Origin: CAIWHR01 sp963709525
GTDB lineage: Bacteria > Pseudomonadota > Gammaproteobacteria > Burkholderiales > Casimicrobiaceae
Length of the DNA: 64,000 bases
Direction: 5' to 3'
NCBI GenBank assembly: GCA_963709525.1
Contig: CAVPXB010000002.1
Location: 1 to 64,000 of the forward strand
How positions within the stretch are numbered: position 1 is the stretch's first letter; the number at the start of each line of letters is the position of its first letter. The notes beneath the pieces were generated by a model. That model was not told where the DNA came from and did no database searches. It was given only the letters and a program-made list of their open reading frames with translations. The position numbers and the translations under genes were made by a program. Of the stretch, positions 11,501 to 24,618 are shown piece after piece.

Positions 11501-14500
11501 CTCTTCGAGTGTTGCCTTCAATCCGGCGGTGGATCCGGCGGACACGCGAGGCCATGCTGCGGACGTTTCGCTACAACGCCGATCTACAACTCTCGTTGAC
11601 CAGTGTCCCCAATGGTACCTATGAGGTCTATGTGTGGACTTCGAGGCAACGCGTCGTTGAATGGGCCTGGCGGTGCAGGGAAAGTGGTGGCGCCAAGCTA
11701 TAACACTGGCGCGGCAGGCCACTGGGCAAGGCTGGGGCCATACCCTGTAACGGTGAGTGACGGGGCCATTCCGGTCTTATGTCTGTAACAATCCTGGACG
11801 ATGATCGCTCTCAGTGGATTTGAACGGGAAATGTCTGTGCCATTCACACCGCCAGCGGGAACTTCTATCGGGCAATCAATGTGGGTGGCCGGCGACGGCG
11901 ATCCATGGCAACAGTTGGGAAGGCGAAGGAGCTCCCAATTACACGGCCATGGTGGTTTGAACCCGTTCGCTCTCAAGGACGCCCAGAATAAGGTCGTGCC
12001 AGCCACGGTGACCTACAACGCCACCAGTCAACCGGCGACCCTGCAACCGTCGGCCGCATTGAGCTGTGCCACCACCTATACCGCGACGGTCAAGGGTGGT
12101 TCGACGGGGTGGGCGATTTGGCGGTAACAGGCTCGCCAGCTGACATTCTCTGGACATTCACCACGCTGACATGCCGGTGGCGCCCACTCTGCTTGCTGCG
12201 ACCGCCGTCTCCGCGACTCAGATTGATTTGTCCTGAGCCACCACGCCACCGACTAGACGGGCTATTTTCTGGAGCGGAAGACGGGGACCGGGACGTACGC
12301 GGAAATCGGCACGGCTCCAGCGAATGCAACCGCTTATATCGATACTACTGCAATCGAGGGTACCACTTATATTTATCGGATTCGTGCGACGAATGCGGCA
12401 AGGAAATTCTTCTTATTCAAATTAAGCGACGGCGACCACCCCCCCATCCATGGGGTGGACGGCGATATCGGATCCACGGGCGTTGCCGGCAGCATTTCGT
12501 CCTCCGCCGGCACCTTTACCGTCAAAGGCTCGGGAGCCGACATCGGTGGCTCGAAGGACGCCTTTCATTTTGTGTATCAACCGCTGATCGGTAACGGGGA
12601 GATCATCGCTGGGTCGCGGTCTCCAAAACACGAACGCGCCGCCGAGGCGAAGCCACGATTCGCGAAAGTCTGATGGCAAATTCCAAGACGCCATGACGCC
12701 CATTAACCCCACTGTCGGCTCTGCTTTTCCTGCGACGTCCCACCACCGGTGGTTCGATCCTCGTCAAAATCAGTCGCGAGCGTCGCCGCCTCCGTATTGG
12801 GTGCGGTTGGTGCGAAGCGGCAGCAGCTTCATCGCATATTCCTCAAGCAACGGTGTGAGCTGGACGCAGGTCGGAAGCGCCGACCATCTCCATGTCCACC
12901 ACCGTTCCGATTAGGGCTCGCGGTCTGCTCCGAGAATAATCCTGTTCTACCATGGTGGTATTTGATAATATTTCCATCCTGACGCCGCCTGCTGCTCCTA
13001 AGTGCGTTATCCGCAACCGCGGCTTCCAACACCCAGATCATCTGTCCTGGATGGATAACGCGACCAACGAAACTTATTTATGATCGAGACGGAAAACCGG
13101 TGCCTGGGGCACATACGCACAGGTTGCCATGGTCGGCGCGGGCGTCAAAGCTATAGTGATAATGCGTGAACAGCGACAACGACCTACTTCTACCGGTTGC
13201 GAGCGACCAACTCATAGGCATTTCTGCCTATTTCACTGAAGCGAGCGTGACAATGCTCAACCCCCCCCCCGTAGCGCCAGCCGGATTGACAGCCACGATG
13301 ACCTCCAGCAGCCAAAATCAACCTGTCGTGGACGGACGTGGCGAACGAAACCGGATACAAAATCGAACGGAAGACGGGCGTCGGTGGCGCCTATAGTCAG
13401 GTCGCGACCGTTGGTGCCGGGGTCCTCACCTATAGCAATACCAGCCTGGCTGCAGAGACGACCTACTTCTATTGGGTGGTGCCATCAATGCTGGCGGTGA
13501 TTCGCCGTATTCGAATGAAGCGAGCGCCGCAACGCTCGACACTATCCCCGCCGCGCCCGCTGACCTCGCGGCCGCAGCCTTCTCAGCCCACCAGATCAAC
13601 CTACCTGGACCGACAACGCGAGCGGACGAGACCGGATTCAAGATTGAACGGAAAACCGGCACGGGTGGACCTATGCAGAGATCGCAACGGTCGGCGCGGA
13701 CGTCACCATTTACTCTAACAACAGCCTCGCCGCGCAGTCACTTATTATTACCGCGTGCGGGCCACCAAGGATCGGGGATTCCGCCTATTCGGCCGAGGCT
13801 GGCGCAACGACATCAACACCGCTCCTGTGGCGATGCGATCGTCTTCCTGGTACCTGGCACCAGCATGGTGGTGGCCTCGCCCGGCGGCGTTGACGGCGAC
13901 ACGGACGTGGACCACAAGCTTGACGCCGCGTGGCGACCGCGCCGACGCGCGGAACGCTGACCCTAATGCGGGCGGAGGTCGCACTATAGTCCCGAAATTT
14001 GCTGCGGACGGCTTCATCCCTTCAAGGTCAATGACGGCTATGTGGGTTCGGCCGTGGCCCCGGTCGCTATCACTGTTATCGCGCCTTTTTAACGAACGGA
14101 AGCTTTGAAACAGGGGCCTTTGTTCCTTCTGTCCCCGCCATTCCATTCGCCCACTATCAGTTAGATCATTGGAGGGCCATTGGCAATCCCGCCGGCTTCC
14201 TTTCGACTCCGAGCTGCAGTGCGACGGACTTGCCGGACGGCGATTTTCAACGGTGCCAATCAAGACTACGGGGGCACGATTACGCAGGATTTCCCGACGA
14301 CTCCGGGAGCGCCGTATCAATTGGATTTTGATGCCGGCATATCGGTACGGCCGACCCACAAATAATAAATTCTGGGGGGGGCAGTGAACGGCGGCACCCA
14401 GCTAGCCAGGATTGACTGCTTACGACGGACCGCGGGGGGACCGCCCAGTGGACCGCAAAGAGTTATACATTCAAAGCGACCAGCGCGACGAGCACCCTTA

Positions 14501-16460
14501 CCTTTACGGACAAGTCAGGGACCCGGACAGCGGTTCTGCCTGACAACTGTGACATGCTGCTCGACCATGTGCGGTGACGTGCTGCCCTACAACAACCCGC
14601 CGGCGGCGAATCGCACGGTCCGCCACGGTCAATGCGAACGGCACGTTGGGCGTCACTTCCGCCAGCGATATCGACACGGGCGAACTCAGGTTCGCGGTGG
14701 CCTGCACCGGCGCACGGCAGCGTAAGCCTGACGGGGGCGGCGGCGACCTATACCCCTGACCCCAACTACAACGGCCCGGACAGCTTCACTTTCACGGCAT
14801 CCGACGGCACTGCTAACGCGGCCCTGGCTATCGCGTTGCTCACGGTCAGCCCGGTGAACGACGCGCCGTCGGCCATCGCCGGATCGGCCACGGTCAACGA
14901 GGACGGCACGGGGATAATACGGTCGCGGGCAGCGACATCGACCCGGGCGACACCCCCAAATTCGCGGTTGCCAACCAACCGGCGCACGGCAGCGTGACCC
15001 TGTCAGGTGCGGTGGCGACCTACACCCCGGAATACTACTACAACGGTGCGGACAGCTTCACTTCACGGTGAACGACGGCACGGCAAGCTCGGCCCCGGCA
15101 CTCGTGTCGCTCACGGTCAACCCGGTCAATGACGCGCCGTCGGCGATCGCCGGATCGGCCACGGTCAACGAGGACGGTACGGTGGACATCACGCTTGCGG
15201 GCAGCGACATCGAACGGGTGACACGCTGGGCTTTGCGGTTGCCAGCCAGCCGGCGCACGCGAGCGTGACCCTGTTAGGCGCGGTGGCGACCTACACGCCG
15301 GAAGCTAACACAACGGCGTGGGACAGCTTCACGTCTTCATGGCCAATGACGGCACGGTGGGGACTCGGCCCTGGGGCTTGTGTCGCTCACGGTCAGCTCC
15401 GGTCAACGACGCGCCGCCCACCTATCGCCGGATCGGCCACGGTCAGCCGAGGACGGCACCGTGGACATCACGCTTGCCGGGCAGCGACATCGACACGGGT
15501 GACACGCTGGGCTTTGCGGTTGCCAGCCAGCCGGCGCACGGCAGCGTGACCCCGTCAGGCGCGGCGGCGGCACTATGCTGGGGAGGGGCCGACGACAACG
15601 GCGCTCAGAGCTTCACGTTCAAGGTGAACGACGGCACGGCGCACCCGGCTCTGGCGCTTGTGTCGCTCACGGTTGCCAGCGTCAACGACGCGCCGTCGGC
15701 CATCGCCGGATCGGCCACGGTCAGCGAGGACGGCACGGTGGACTGGACGTTTAGCGGCATTTACTTGGACCCTGGCGACACCCTGGGCTTCGCGGGGCCC
15801 AGCTAACCGTGCGCACGGCAGCGTGACCCGTCAGGTGCGGTGGCGACCTACACCCCGGGAAGCCAACTACAACGGTGCGGACAGAGCCACCTTCACGGCT
15901 CAACGACGGCACGGCAAGCTCGGCCCCGGCACTCGTGTTGCTCACGGTCAACCCGGTCAATGACGCGCCGTCTGCGATCGCCGGATCGGCCACGGTCAAC
16001 GAGGACGGTACGGTGGACATCACGCTTGCGGGCAGCGACATCGACACGGGTATCATACTAGGCTTTGCGGTTGCCAGCCAGCCGGCGCACGGCAGCGTCA
16101 CCCTGTTAGGCGCGGTGGCGACCTACACGCCGGAAGCTAACTACAACGGCGTGGGCACCTTCACGTTCACGGCCAATCCCACACAGCGAGATGGGCCACG
16201 CTCGCGTCACCAGCGGTCAGCCCGGTCAACGACGCGCCGTCGGCCATCGCCGATCGGCCACGGTCAAAGAGGACGGCACGGTGGACATCACGCTTGCGGG
16301 CAGCGACATCCACACGGGTGACACGCTGGGCTTTGGTTCGCGGTACCAGCCGGCGCACGGCAGCGTGACCCTGTTAGGCGCGGCGGCGGCACCTCCACTC
16401 GAAGGCCAACTACAACGGCGCTTGCACCCTCATGTTCAAGGTGAACGACGGCACGGCGGA
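8508..16460 (+). pseudogene. Gene A, left-arm copy, multi-domain exoprotein broken by dozens of indels
   Basis: This is the same gene as the cleaner copy at 16,490-24,512 on the minus strand, read in the opposite direction. It starts with the same signal-peptide region (MYQLVTPHVSRTFLVAMVLL) and passes through the same domain series in the same order, but the frame changes every 100-300 bp, worst in 11,300-16,400. Breaks are mostly one-base insertions or deletions, many in homopolymers, plus scattered substitutions. That pattern fits uncorrected long-read sequence better than natural decay. Annotate the protein from the minus-strand copy and treat this one as a low-quality mirror. Confidence 0.8.
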
Positions 16461-16489
16461 CTCGGCCCCGGGGGCTGCGCAGCGGGGGG

Positions 16490-18360
16490 CCGAGTCCGCC
16501 GTGCCGTCGTTGGCCGTAAACGTGAAGCTGTCCGCGCCATTGAAGTTGGCTTCCGCGTGTAGGTCGCCACCGCGCCTAACAAGGTCACGCTGCCGTGCGC
16601 CGGCTGGCTGGCAACCGCAAAGCCCAGGGTGTCACCCGTGTCGATGTCGCTGCCCGCAAGCGTGATGTCCACCGTGCCGTCCTCGCTGACCGTGGCCGAT
16701 CCGGCGATAGCCGACGGCGCGTCGTTGACCGGGCTGACCGTGAGCGACACGAGCGCAGGGGCCGAGTCCGCCGTGCCGTCATTGGCCGTGAACGTGAAGC
16801 TGTCCACGCCGTTGTAGTTGGCTTCCGGCGTGTAGGTCGCCACCGCGCCTAACAGGGTCACGCTGCCGTGCGCCGGCTGGCTGGCAACCGCAAAGCCCAG
16901 GGTGTCACCCGTGTCGATGTCGCTGCCCGCAAGCGTGATGTCCACCGTACCGTCCTCGTTGACCGTGGCCGATCCGGCGATCGCCGACGGCGCGTCATTG
17001 ACCGGGCTGACCGTGAGCGACACGAGTGCCGGGGCCGAGCCTGCCGTGCCGTCGTTGGCCGTGAAGGTGAAGCTGTCCACGCCGTTGTAGTTGGCTTCCG
17101 GGGTGTAGGTCGCCACCGCACCTAACAGGGTCACGCTGCCGTGCGCCGGCTGGCTGGCAACCGCAAAGCCCAGGGTGTCACCCGGGTCGATGTCGCTGCC
17201 GGTGAGCGTGATGTCCACCGTGCCGTCCTCGCTGACCGTGGCCGATCCGGCGATGGCCGACGGCGCGTCGTTGACGCTGGCGACCGTGAGCGACACAAGC
17301 GCCGGGGCCGAGTCCGCCGTGCCGTCGTTCACCTTGAACGTGAAGCTGTCCGCGCCGTTGTAGTTGGCCTCCGGGGTGTAGGTCGCCACCGCGCCTAACA
17401 GGCTCACGCTGCCGTGCGCCGGCTGGCTGGCAACCGCAAAGCCCAGCGTGTCACCCGTGTCGATGTCGCTGCCCGCAAGCGTGATGTCCACCGTGCCGTC
17501 CTCGCTGACCGTGGCCGATCCGGCGATGGCCGACGGCGCGTCGTTGACCGGGCTGACCGTGAGCGACACGAGCGCAGGGGCCGAGTCCGCCGTGCCGTCA
17601 TTGGCCGTGAACGTGAAGCTGTCCACGCCGTTGTAGTTAGCTTCCGGCGTGTAGGTCGCCACCGCGCCTAACAGGGTCACGCTGCCGTGCGCCGGCTGGC
17701 TGGCAACCGCAAAGCCCAGGGTGTCACCCGTGTCGATGTCGCTGCCCGCAAGCGTGATGTCCACCGTACCGTCCTCGTTGACCGTGGCCGATCCGGCGAT
17801 CGCCGACGGCGCGTCATTGACCGGGTTGACCGTGAGCGACACGAGTGCCGGGGCCGAGCTTGCCGTGCCGTCGTTCACCGTGAAGGTGAAGCTGTCCGCA
17901 CCGTTGTAGTTGGCTTCCGGGGTGTAGGTCGCCACCGCACCTGACAGGGTCACGCTGCCGTGCGCCGGTTGGCTGGCAACCGCGAAGCCCAGGGTGTCGC
18001 CCGGGTCGATGTCGCTGCCCGCAAGCGTGATGTCCACCGTGCCGTCCTCGTTGACCGTGGCCGATCCGGCGATGGCCGACGGCGCGTCGTTCACCGGGCT
18101 GACCGTGAGCGACACGAGCGCCGGGGCCGAGTTTGCAGTGCCGTCGTTCACCGTGAACGTGAAGCTGTCCGCACCGTTGTAGTTGGCCTCCGGGGTGTAG
18201 GTCGCCACCGACCCAACAGGGTCACGCTGCCGTGCGCCGGTTGGCTGGCAACCGCGAAGCCCAGGGTGTCGCCCGTGTCGATGTCGCTGCCCGCAAGCGT
18301 GATGTCCACCGTGCCGTCCTCGTTGACCGTGGCCGATCCGGCGATAGCCGACGGCGGGTT
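16490..18360 (-). repeat. 273-bp cadherin-like units in gene A
   Basis: About seven units share the same 273-bp period and nearly the same DNA sequence as the units of neighbouring gene B, including the SEDG/NEDG switch. Two adjacent genes sharing homogenised repeats gives long direct homology that could drive recombination or assembly collapse. One frame slip lies near 18,210. Confidence 0.9.
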
Positions 18361-21300
18361 GTTGTAGGACAGCACCACCACCCGCACATGGTCGAGCAGC
18401 AAGTCACAGTTGTCGGCGAGACCCGCAGTCAGGGTCCCTGACTTGTCCGTAAAGGTAAGGGTGCTCGTTGCACTGGTCGCTTTGAATGTATAACTCTTCG
18501 CGGTCCACTGGGCGGTCAACACGGCGGTCGCCGTAAGCGGCACATCCTGACTGAGCAAGGAACCACCGTTCACGGTCACCCCGAGAAGTTGTTGTTTCGG
18601 GATCACCGAAGCGATGGTGCCCGCGTCAAAATCCAATTGATAGGTCGCTCCCGGGACCGTCGTAAAGGCCTGTGTAATCGTGCCCCCGAAGTCCTCATTG
18701 GCACCGTTGAAAATCGCCATCCGGCTGCCATCCGTCGCACTGCAGTTCTGAGTCGAAAGGAGGCCGGCGGCATTGCCAGTCACCGTCCAATGATCCAGCT
18801 GGTAGTGGGCGAATGGAATGGCGGGAACTGAAGCGACAAAGTCGCCTGTTTCAAAGCTTCCGTTCGTTAGAACAGGCGCCACAACAGTGATAGTGACCAG
18901 GGCCACGTTCGAATCCAGAAAGCCGTCATTGGCTTTGTAGCGGAATGAATCTGTCCCAGCAAATCCACTATCGGGAACGTAAGTGTAACCTCCGTTAGAA
19001 TTCAGGGTCAGACTGCCGCTCGACGGACCGGACACCAGCACAGCCGTCAAGCTTGCGGAATCCACGTCCGTATCACCGTCAAGCACGCCGGGCGAGGCCA
19101 CCACCAGCGTGCCACCGACCATCGAATACGAATCGTCATCCGCCACCGAGCGGCGTTGATCGTCGTGGCACCAGCCTCGGCCGAATAAGCGGAGTCGCCG
19201 ATGCCCTTGGTGGCGCGCCCCGGTAAAAATACGTGGCTCCTGCGGTGAGGCTGTTGTTAGAGTACGTGGTGATATCCGTACCCACCGTGGCGATCTGGCA
19301 TAGGAGCCACCCGTGCCGGTTTTGCGCTCAATCTTGAAACCAGCCTCGTCCGATGCGTTGTCGACCAGGAAAGGTTGATCTGGTGGGCTGAGAATGCTGT
19401 GGCCACAAGGTTAGTGGGCGCGGTTGGGATATTGTCGAGTGTGGCAGCACTCGCTTCATTCGAATACGGTGAATTACCGCCTGCGTTGATGGCGCGCACC
19501 CGGTAGAAGTAAGTCGTATATGCAGCCAGGCTGGTGCTGCTATAGGTAACGACTCCGGCACCCACGGTGGCGACCTGACTATAGGCACCACCGACGCCCG
19601 TCTTCCGTTCGATTTTGTATCCGGTTTCGTTCGCCACGTCCGTCCATGACAGGTTGATTTGACTGCTGGAGGCAGTCGTGGCTGTCAATCCAGTTGGTGC
19701 AACTGGAGGGTTGATGAGCGTTGTCACGCTGGTTTCACTGGAATAGGCGGAATTGCCGTATGAGTTGGTCGCCCTGACCCGGTAGAAGTAGGTCGTAGCC
19801 GCTGTTACCGCATTATCACTATATACTTTGACGCCCCCGCCGATCAAGGCGACTTGTGCGTAAGTGCCCCCGGAACCCGTCTTGCGCTCAAGCATGAATC
19901 CGGTTTCGTTGGTCGCGTTATCAACCCAGGCCAGATTGATCTGCGTGTTGGCAACCGCGACTGCGGATAACGCACTAGGAGCAGCAGGCGGTGTCACGAT
20001 GGAAACATTATCAAATACCGCCGTGGTCAGTACCGCGTTATTCTTGGAATTGACCGCAAGCCCGATCTGAACGGTGGCGGCCATGGAAATTGTCGCGGCG
20101 CTTCCGACCTGTGTCCAACTCACACCGTTGCTTGAGGAAAATGCGGTGAAGCTGCTGCCGCTGCGCACCAAGCGCACCCAATACGGAGGCGGCACCACTG
20201 CGCCTGATGTAGACGAGGTCGAGCCCCCGGTGGTGGCACGCCGCAGGAATGCCAAGCCGGCAGTGGGCTTAATACACATCATGGCGTGCTTGGAATTTGC
20301 TGTCAGACTTTCACGAATCATGACTCCAGCTTTGGCTGCCGCGTTCGTGTTCTGGAGACTCACAACCCGCGCGGTGATCTGCCCGTTACCCGTCAGCGTT
20401 TGATACACAAAATGAAACGCGTCCTGCGAGCTACCGATGTCAGCTCCCGAGCCTTTGACGGTAAAGGTGCCAGCAGAGTATGTCATGCTGCCGGCAACGC
20501 CCGTGCTTCCGACATCAACATGGAGCCAGGGGAACGCGGCGGTGGTCGCCGTCGCTTCATTCGAGTAAGAAGAATTTCCTGCCGCATTCGTCGCACGAAT
20601 CCGGTAAATATAAGTGGTACCCTCGATTGCGGTCGTATCGCTATAACCGGTTGCATTCGCTGGAGCCGTGCCGATTTGTGCGAACGTCCCGGCGCCACCT
20701 GTCTTTCGTTCCAGAAGATAGCCCGTCTCGTCCGTGGCGTTGTCGCTCCACGACAAATCAATCTGAGTCGCGGACACGGCGGTCGCGCCAAGCACAGTGG
20801 GTGCCACCGGAGGCGTCGACGTGGTGAATGTCCAGAGAATGTCAGCGGAGAGCCTGTTCCCCGCAAGATCGCCCACCCCCGCCGAGCCACCCTTGACCGT
20901 TGCGGTATAGGTCGTGGCATAGTTCAATGCGCTCGACGGTTGCAGGGTCGCCAAATGACTGGTGGGGTCGTAGGTCACCGTGGCTGGCACAACCTGATTC
21001 AGGCCATCCTTGAGAACGAACGGGGTTGAATCATCATAGACCGTGTAATTGGGAGCTCCTTCTCCTTCCCAACTATTGCCATCGATCACCACCGCCGGAC
21101 CACCCACATTGATTGCCCGATAGAATGTTCCCGCTGGCGGCGTCAATGGCACAGACGTTTGCCATACTTCAACTCCACTGAGGATCCCCCTCGTCCCCAG
21201 GATTGTTACACACATAACCGACCTTAATGGCCCCGTCACTCACCGTTACAGGGTAGGGCCCCAATCGGTCCCAGTGGCCTGCCGCGCCAGTGTTATAGCT

Positions 21301-24300
21301 TGGCACCACAACATTTCCATTCACTGCCAGGGTCGCGTTTAACGACGCGTTGTCCTCAAAAGTCCACACATAGACCTCATAGGTACCATTGGGGACACTG
21401 GTCAACGAGAGTTGTAGATCGGCGTTGTAGCGAAACGTCCGCAGCATGGCCTCGCTGTCCGCCGGATCCACCGCCGGATTGAAGGCAACACTCGAAGAGG
21501 CGATTTTGGAGCTGTTGATAAAGAAGTTGGGAGTCGCCGCTGTGTTTGCCTCCCAGGTGTTTCCACTGATCGACATGGCTGGACCACCCAAATTGATCGC
21601 ACGGTAGAACGTGCGGGTGGTGGGTGGCGGTGGCGAGGGGGCCCCCCCACCTTTCCATACTTCAATGCCACTCACTAAGGCCGCATCGCTGGCACTCTTG
21701 AAGCGCACATCGATTTCCCCATCGCTCAGGGTCACCGGGTAGGGTCCTAGACGGTCCCAGCGTCCGGCCGGGCCACTGGTATAGGTGTCCAGGACGCTTC
21801 CCTTCACCGATAATTCGGCCGTCTGAGACCCGTTGTCCTCAAATGTCCAGACGTACACATCGTAGGTGCCATCCGGAACCGCGGTCAGAGAAAACCGCAA
21901 ATCGTTGCCCGCCCGAAAATCCCTGAGCATTTCCTTGTGAGCTGAGTCAGTCGGCGGATTCAAGGAGAACAATGCGTTCGGGTACGGGTAAGTGAAGTTT
22001 GACGACGCAATCGTCCACGGATCCATATCCTCGTTGAACTGCGCGGTCACGGACGTGAGCGTGCTCACATTCGCGGCACCTCCCACCGGTGACACCGACG
22101 TGATGGCTGGCGCCGTTGTGTCCGTCGTCAAGCTATAAGCATAAACAACATCAACCCAATAGTTGCTGGACTGATAGGTATTCGTGGGAAAGGCGCTCTC
22201 GCCAGCATGGCTAACCCCATTGGGTTCGGCAGCACTGTTCGCCAACGCGTGCAGCGGACCTTGATCACGTCCTTTGTTAGCAAAATAGCCCACATCCATC
22301 GAAAAATGTCCGGAGTCAAGATGGTATGAAGCGACATACTTGGTTCCAGAAGTAATCGCTATGGGTGTCGGCAACTGCGCTTCCTGCCAACCGGAGGCTG
22401 TTTCATTGGTAAAGGTCGCCGTGGCGAGCAAAGTCCCGTCGTTTGACCAGAGATGCCCCACATGGAGGCCGGTATTGGCCGCACACTTGTAAAAACGGAG
22501 CGCTTTGATCCAGCCATCATGGTCCGCTTGAAACCGTACCCCGAGCTCCAACGAGGTCGTATCCTGCTGATCAACAACCGTTGGCGTGTCTGCGGGCGTC
22601 CATAAACTATAGGACGAGGGCCTGCCCGCGACCGTAAGAGTGATACCTGGCCCCGGAGTCTCAATCCTTCCACTGTCATCGACCGCACGGCTTCGAATGT
22701 TCACCACACCTGGCGTGAGCGGCGTCCACGTCGCGCTCCAAGTCGCCGCCCCCGTCGCCGGATGCCATGTTGTTCCTCCGTCATACGACACCTCGACGCC
22801 AGCAGGCCTCCCTCCACCGGTATCCGCGGCTGTCCCCATAATGGTCACCGCGGTCTCCAGCTGCACCGTTTTTCCAGGCGGCACAAAAATGACCGACGTG
22901 GGGGCAATCGTGTCGGTGGACTGAGTCGCTGCCACAAGGCCGGCTTGCATTGTTGCCGGCTGGACGCCCATGTCCGCAAAGAGGTTCACGGTAGCCTGCC
23001 GCATGCGCGTGTCGGCCGCAGGGCCCGCAATATCGTGTGTCGCATCGAGCCCCCATGACCATTGAATGGTGCCCGCACCAAATACCAGCGCACCACTGCT
23101 ATGACGATAGAGCGTCAGACTGTGCGTGCCAATACCCGGCCCGAAAACCGATCCGTAATCCTTGAGATAACTATCCACTCCAAGAGTGGTGGTTGACAAC
23201 CGAAACAGACCTGGCGGCTGGAATCCATTGTCCTTCACCTCATCCCACTCCCAACCTAGCACGCCCGCTGGCAATTCCGCGGTCTGTCCGTCAGCCAGCG
23301 TATCAATCCCCGTATTCCGCCAAAACCTCGCCTTCCCCTCGCTTGAAGAAATGAGGATCGGATCATACCGGAATGCATCGATGGCAAACAGCTGGCCCGT
23401 CAAGGCACTGCCAGGACGGCCGCCGTCAGAGGGCGGGCTGAAGCGTGGATCACGCCATGTGCCTGTCCACTGGGCAGATGGATCAATCTTGGCACCCGAG
23501 TGGGTCTCCTTGTAGCAGACGAGCGTCCGATAGGAAGTGCTCGTGCCGGCGATACTGTTTTCCCAGCGCGTCTTCCAATAGACCTCATTGCCACTAAAAA
23601 ATCCCAGATGAACCCCGGCTGCAAGCGCGGTTTCCACGTTGGTGCGTTGCGTCCCGGACAAATATTCGTCGTGGCCTACCGACAGGAAAACCTTGTGTGT
23701 TTTGAGAGCCGCCGAACCACGCCGATCCGTGTCGATGCCCGACGCGTAGCTGACGTTGTATCCATTGGCCTCAAGCCAACGAATCATCGGATACTCGGAG
23801 TTGAACAAAAATCCCTCCCGTTCACCAAAGGCCGTTGAGCCACGATTGTTGAACGGACGGTTGTAACTCACCTTGTACGCCCGTCCATTTCCCAGATCTC
23901 TTGCCGGACCGTTGCCACGATACAAATTGACGCCGCCATAGTTGTTGTAGGCATGCCACGTTGTGTCGAGGTTTGAAAGAGAAAATCTGAGGCCCCGGCG
24001 TCGTTACGAACAATGAACACGATGTGACTGGCACCACCGGTGTCAGTCCGCACCGGCCTAGCGATGTACACACCCGAGGTGGCGGTCGATGGCACCGCCC
24101 AGCTGGCGGAAACGACCCAGTTCCCGCAATCAACGAGTCCCGTTACCGGGTCACTCACGTAGGCCGGTTGGATTTGGGCAGGCTGGCCGACGGCGTCACT
24201 GTGGCCACTTTCCGTGGCGCGGCCGCCGTAATAGCCAAGACGGTAGATATCAATCCGGTATGCTGTCGCGGTGGTGTTGATTTTGAACGATATCGTACTG

Positions 24301-24512
24301 CCACGGTTCACACTGATGTCCGTGGCGAATCCCTGGATGCTAGGATCACCAATCCCGTTCACATCCCATTCACTCGGCAGATTTCCAGTCAACGCGTTTT
24401 CGATGGTGATTGGATTAGTCGCGCCATGGATTCGGTCCGGCATTCCACAACACAGGAGCACCATTGCCACGAGAAAAGTCCTGGACACATGGGGTGTAAC
24501 GAGCTGGTACAT
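16490..24512 (-). CDS. Gene A: secreted multi-domain protein with dimethylformamidase-beta-like N-terminus (right-arm copy, frameshifted, 3' end missing)
   Basis: ATG at 24,512 with a hydrophobic signal segment (FLVAMVLLCCGM). Domains in order, by minus-strand position: an N,N-dimethylformamidase beta-subunit-like region (about 24,400-23,000; GYYGGR, HDEYLSG, FFSGNEVYWKTRWE); a DUF4082-like domain (about 22,600-22,200; YSLWTPADTPTV); an SbsA-type Ig-like domain with a TTAPAITSVSPVGGAANVS start (about 22,120); malectin-like segments (about 21,960-21,000; TFYRAINLGGPA); fibronectin III units with LSWSDNATDETGY-type motifs; a LamG/DUF1349-like domain (about 20,500-20,000); more fn3; a cadherin-like unit; a DUF642-like domain (LTNGSFETGDF, about 18,850-18,370); then about seven 91-residue cadherin units. 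Frame slips occur near 23,950, 21,200, 19,150-19,330 and 18,210. No C-terminus is present because the reading runs into the fold-back centre. At least about 2,670 residues. Probably a surface or secreted protein; enzymatic activity of the N-terminal domain is unproven. Confidence 0.75.
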
Positions 24513-24618
24513 GGTATTAATTGGTTAGGGGGGGTACAACGTCGTACTAACAATATGCATGCTTAATCCGTAGATTTTATTATTTTATGGTGAAACAGCG
24601 TGAAATCATAGCAATCAT
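24513..24618 (-). promoter_or_regulatory. AT-rich spacer upstream of gene A (right arm)
   Basis: Mirror of 8,400-8,507. The AT-rich run reads TTTATTATTTTATGG on the plus strand and lies between the gene B stop and the gene A start, both on the minus strand. No clear promoter hexamers or ribosome site could be fixed. Confidence 0.4.
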
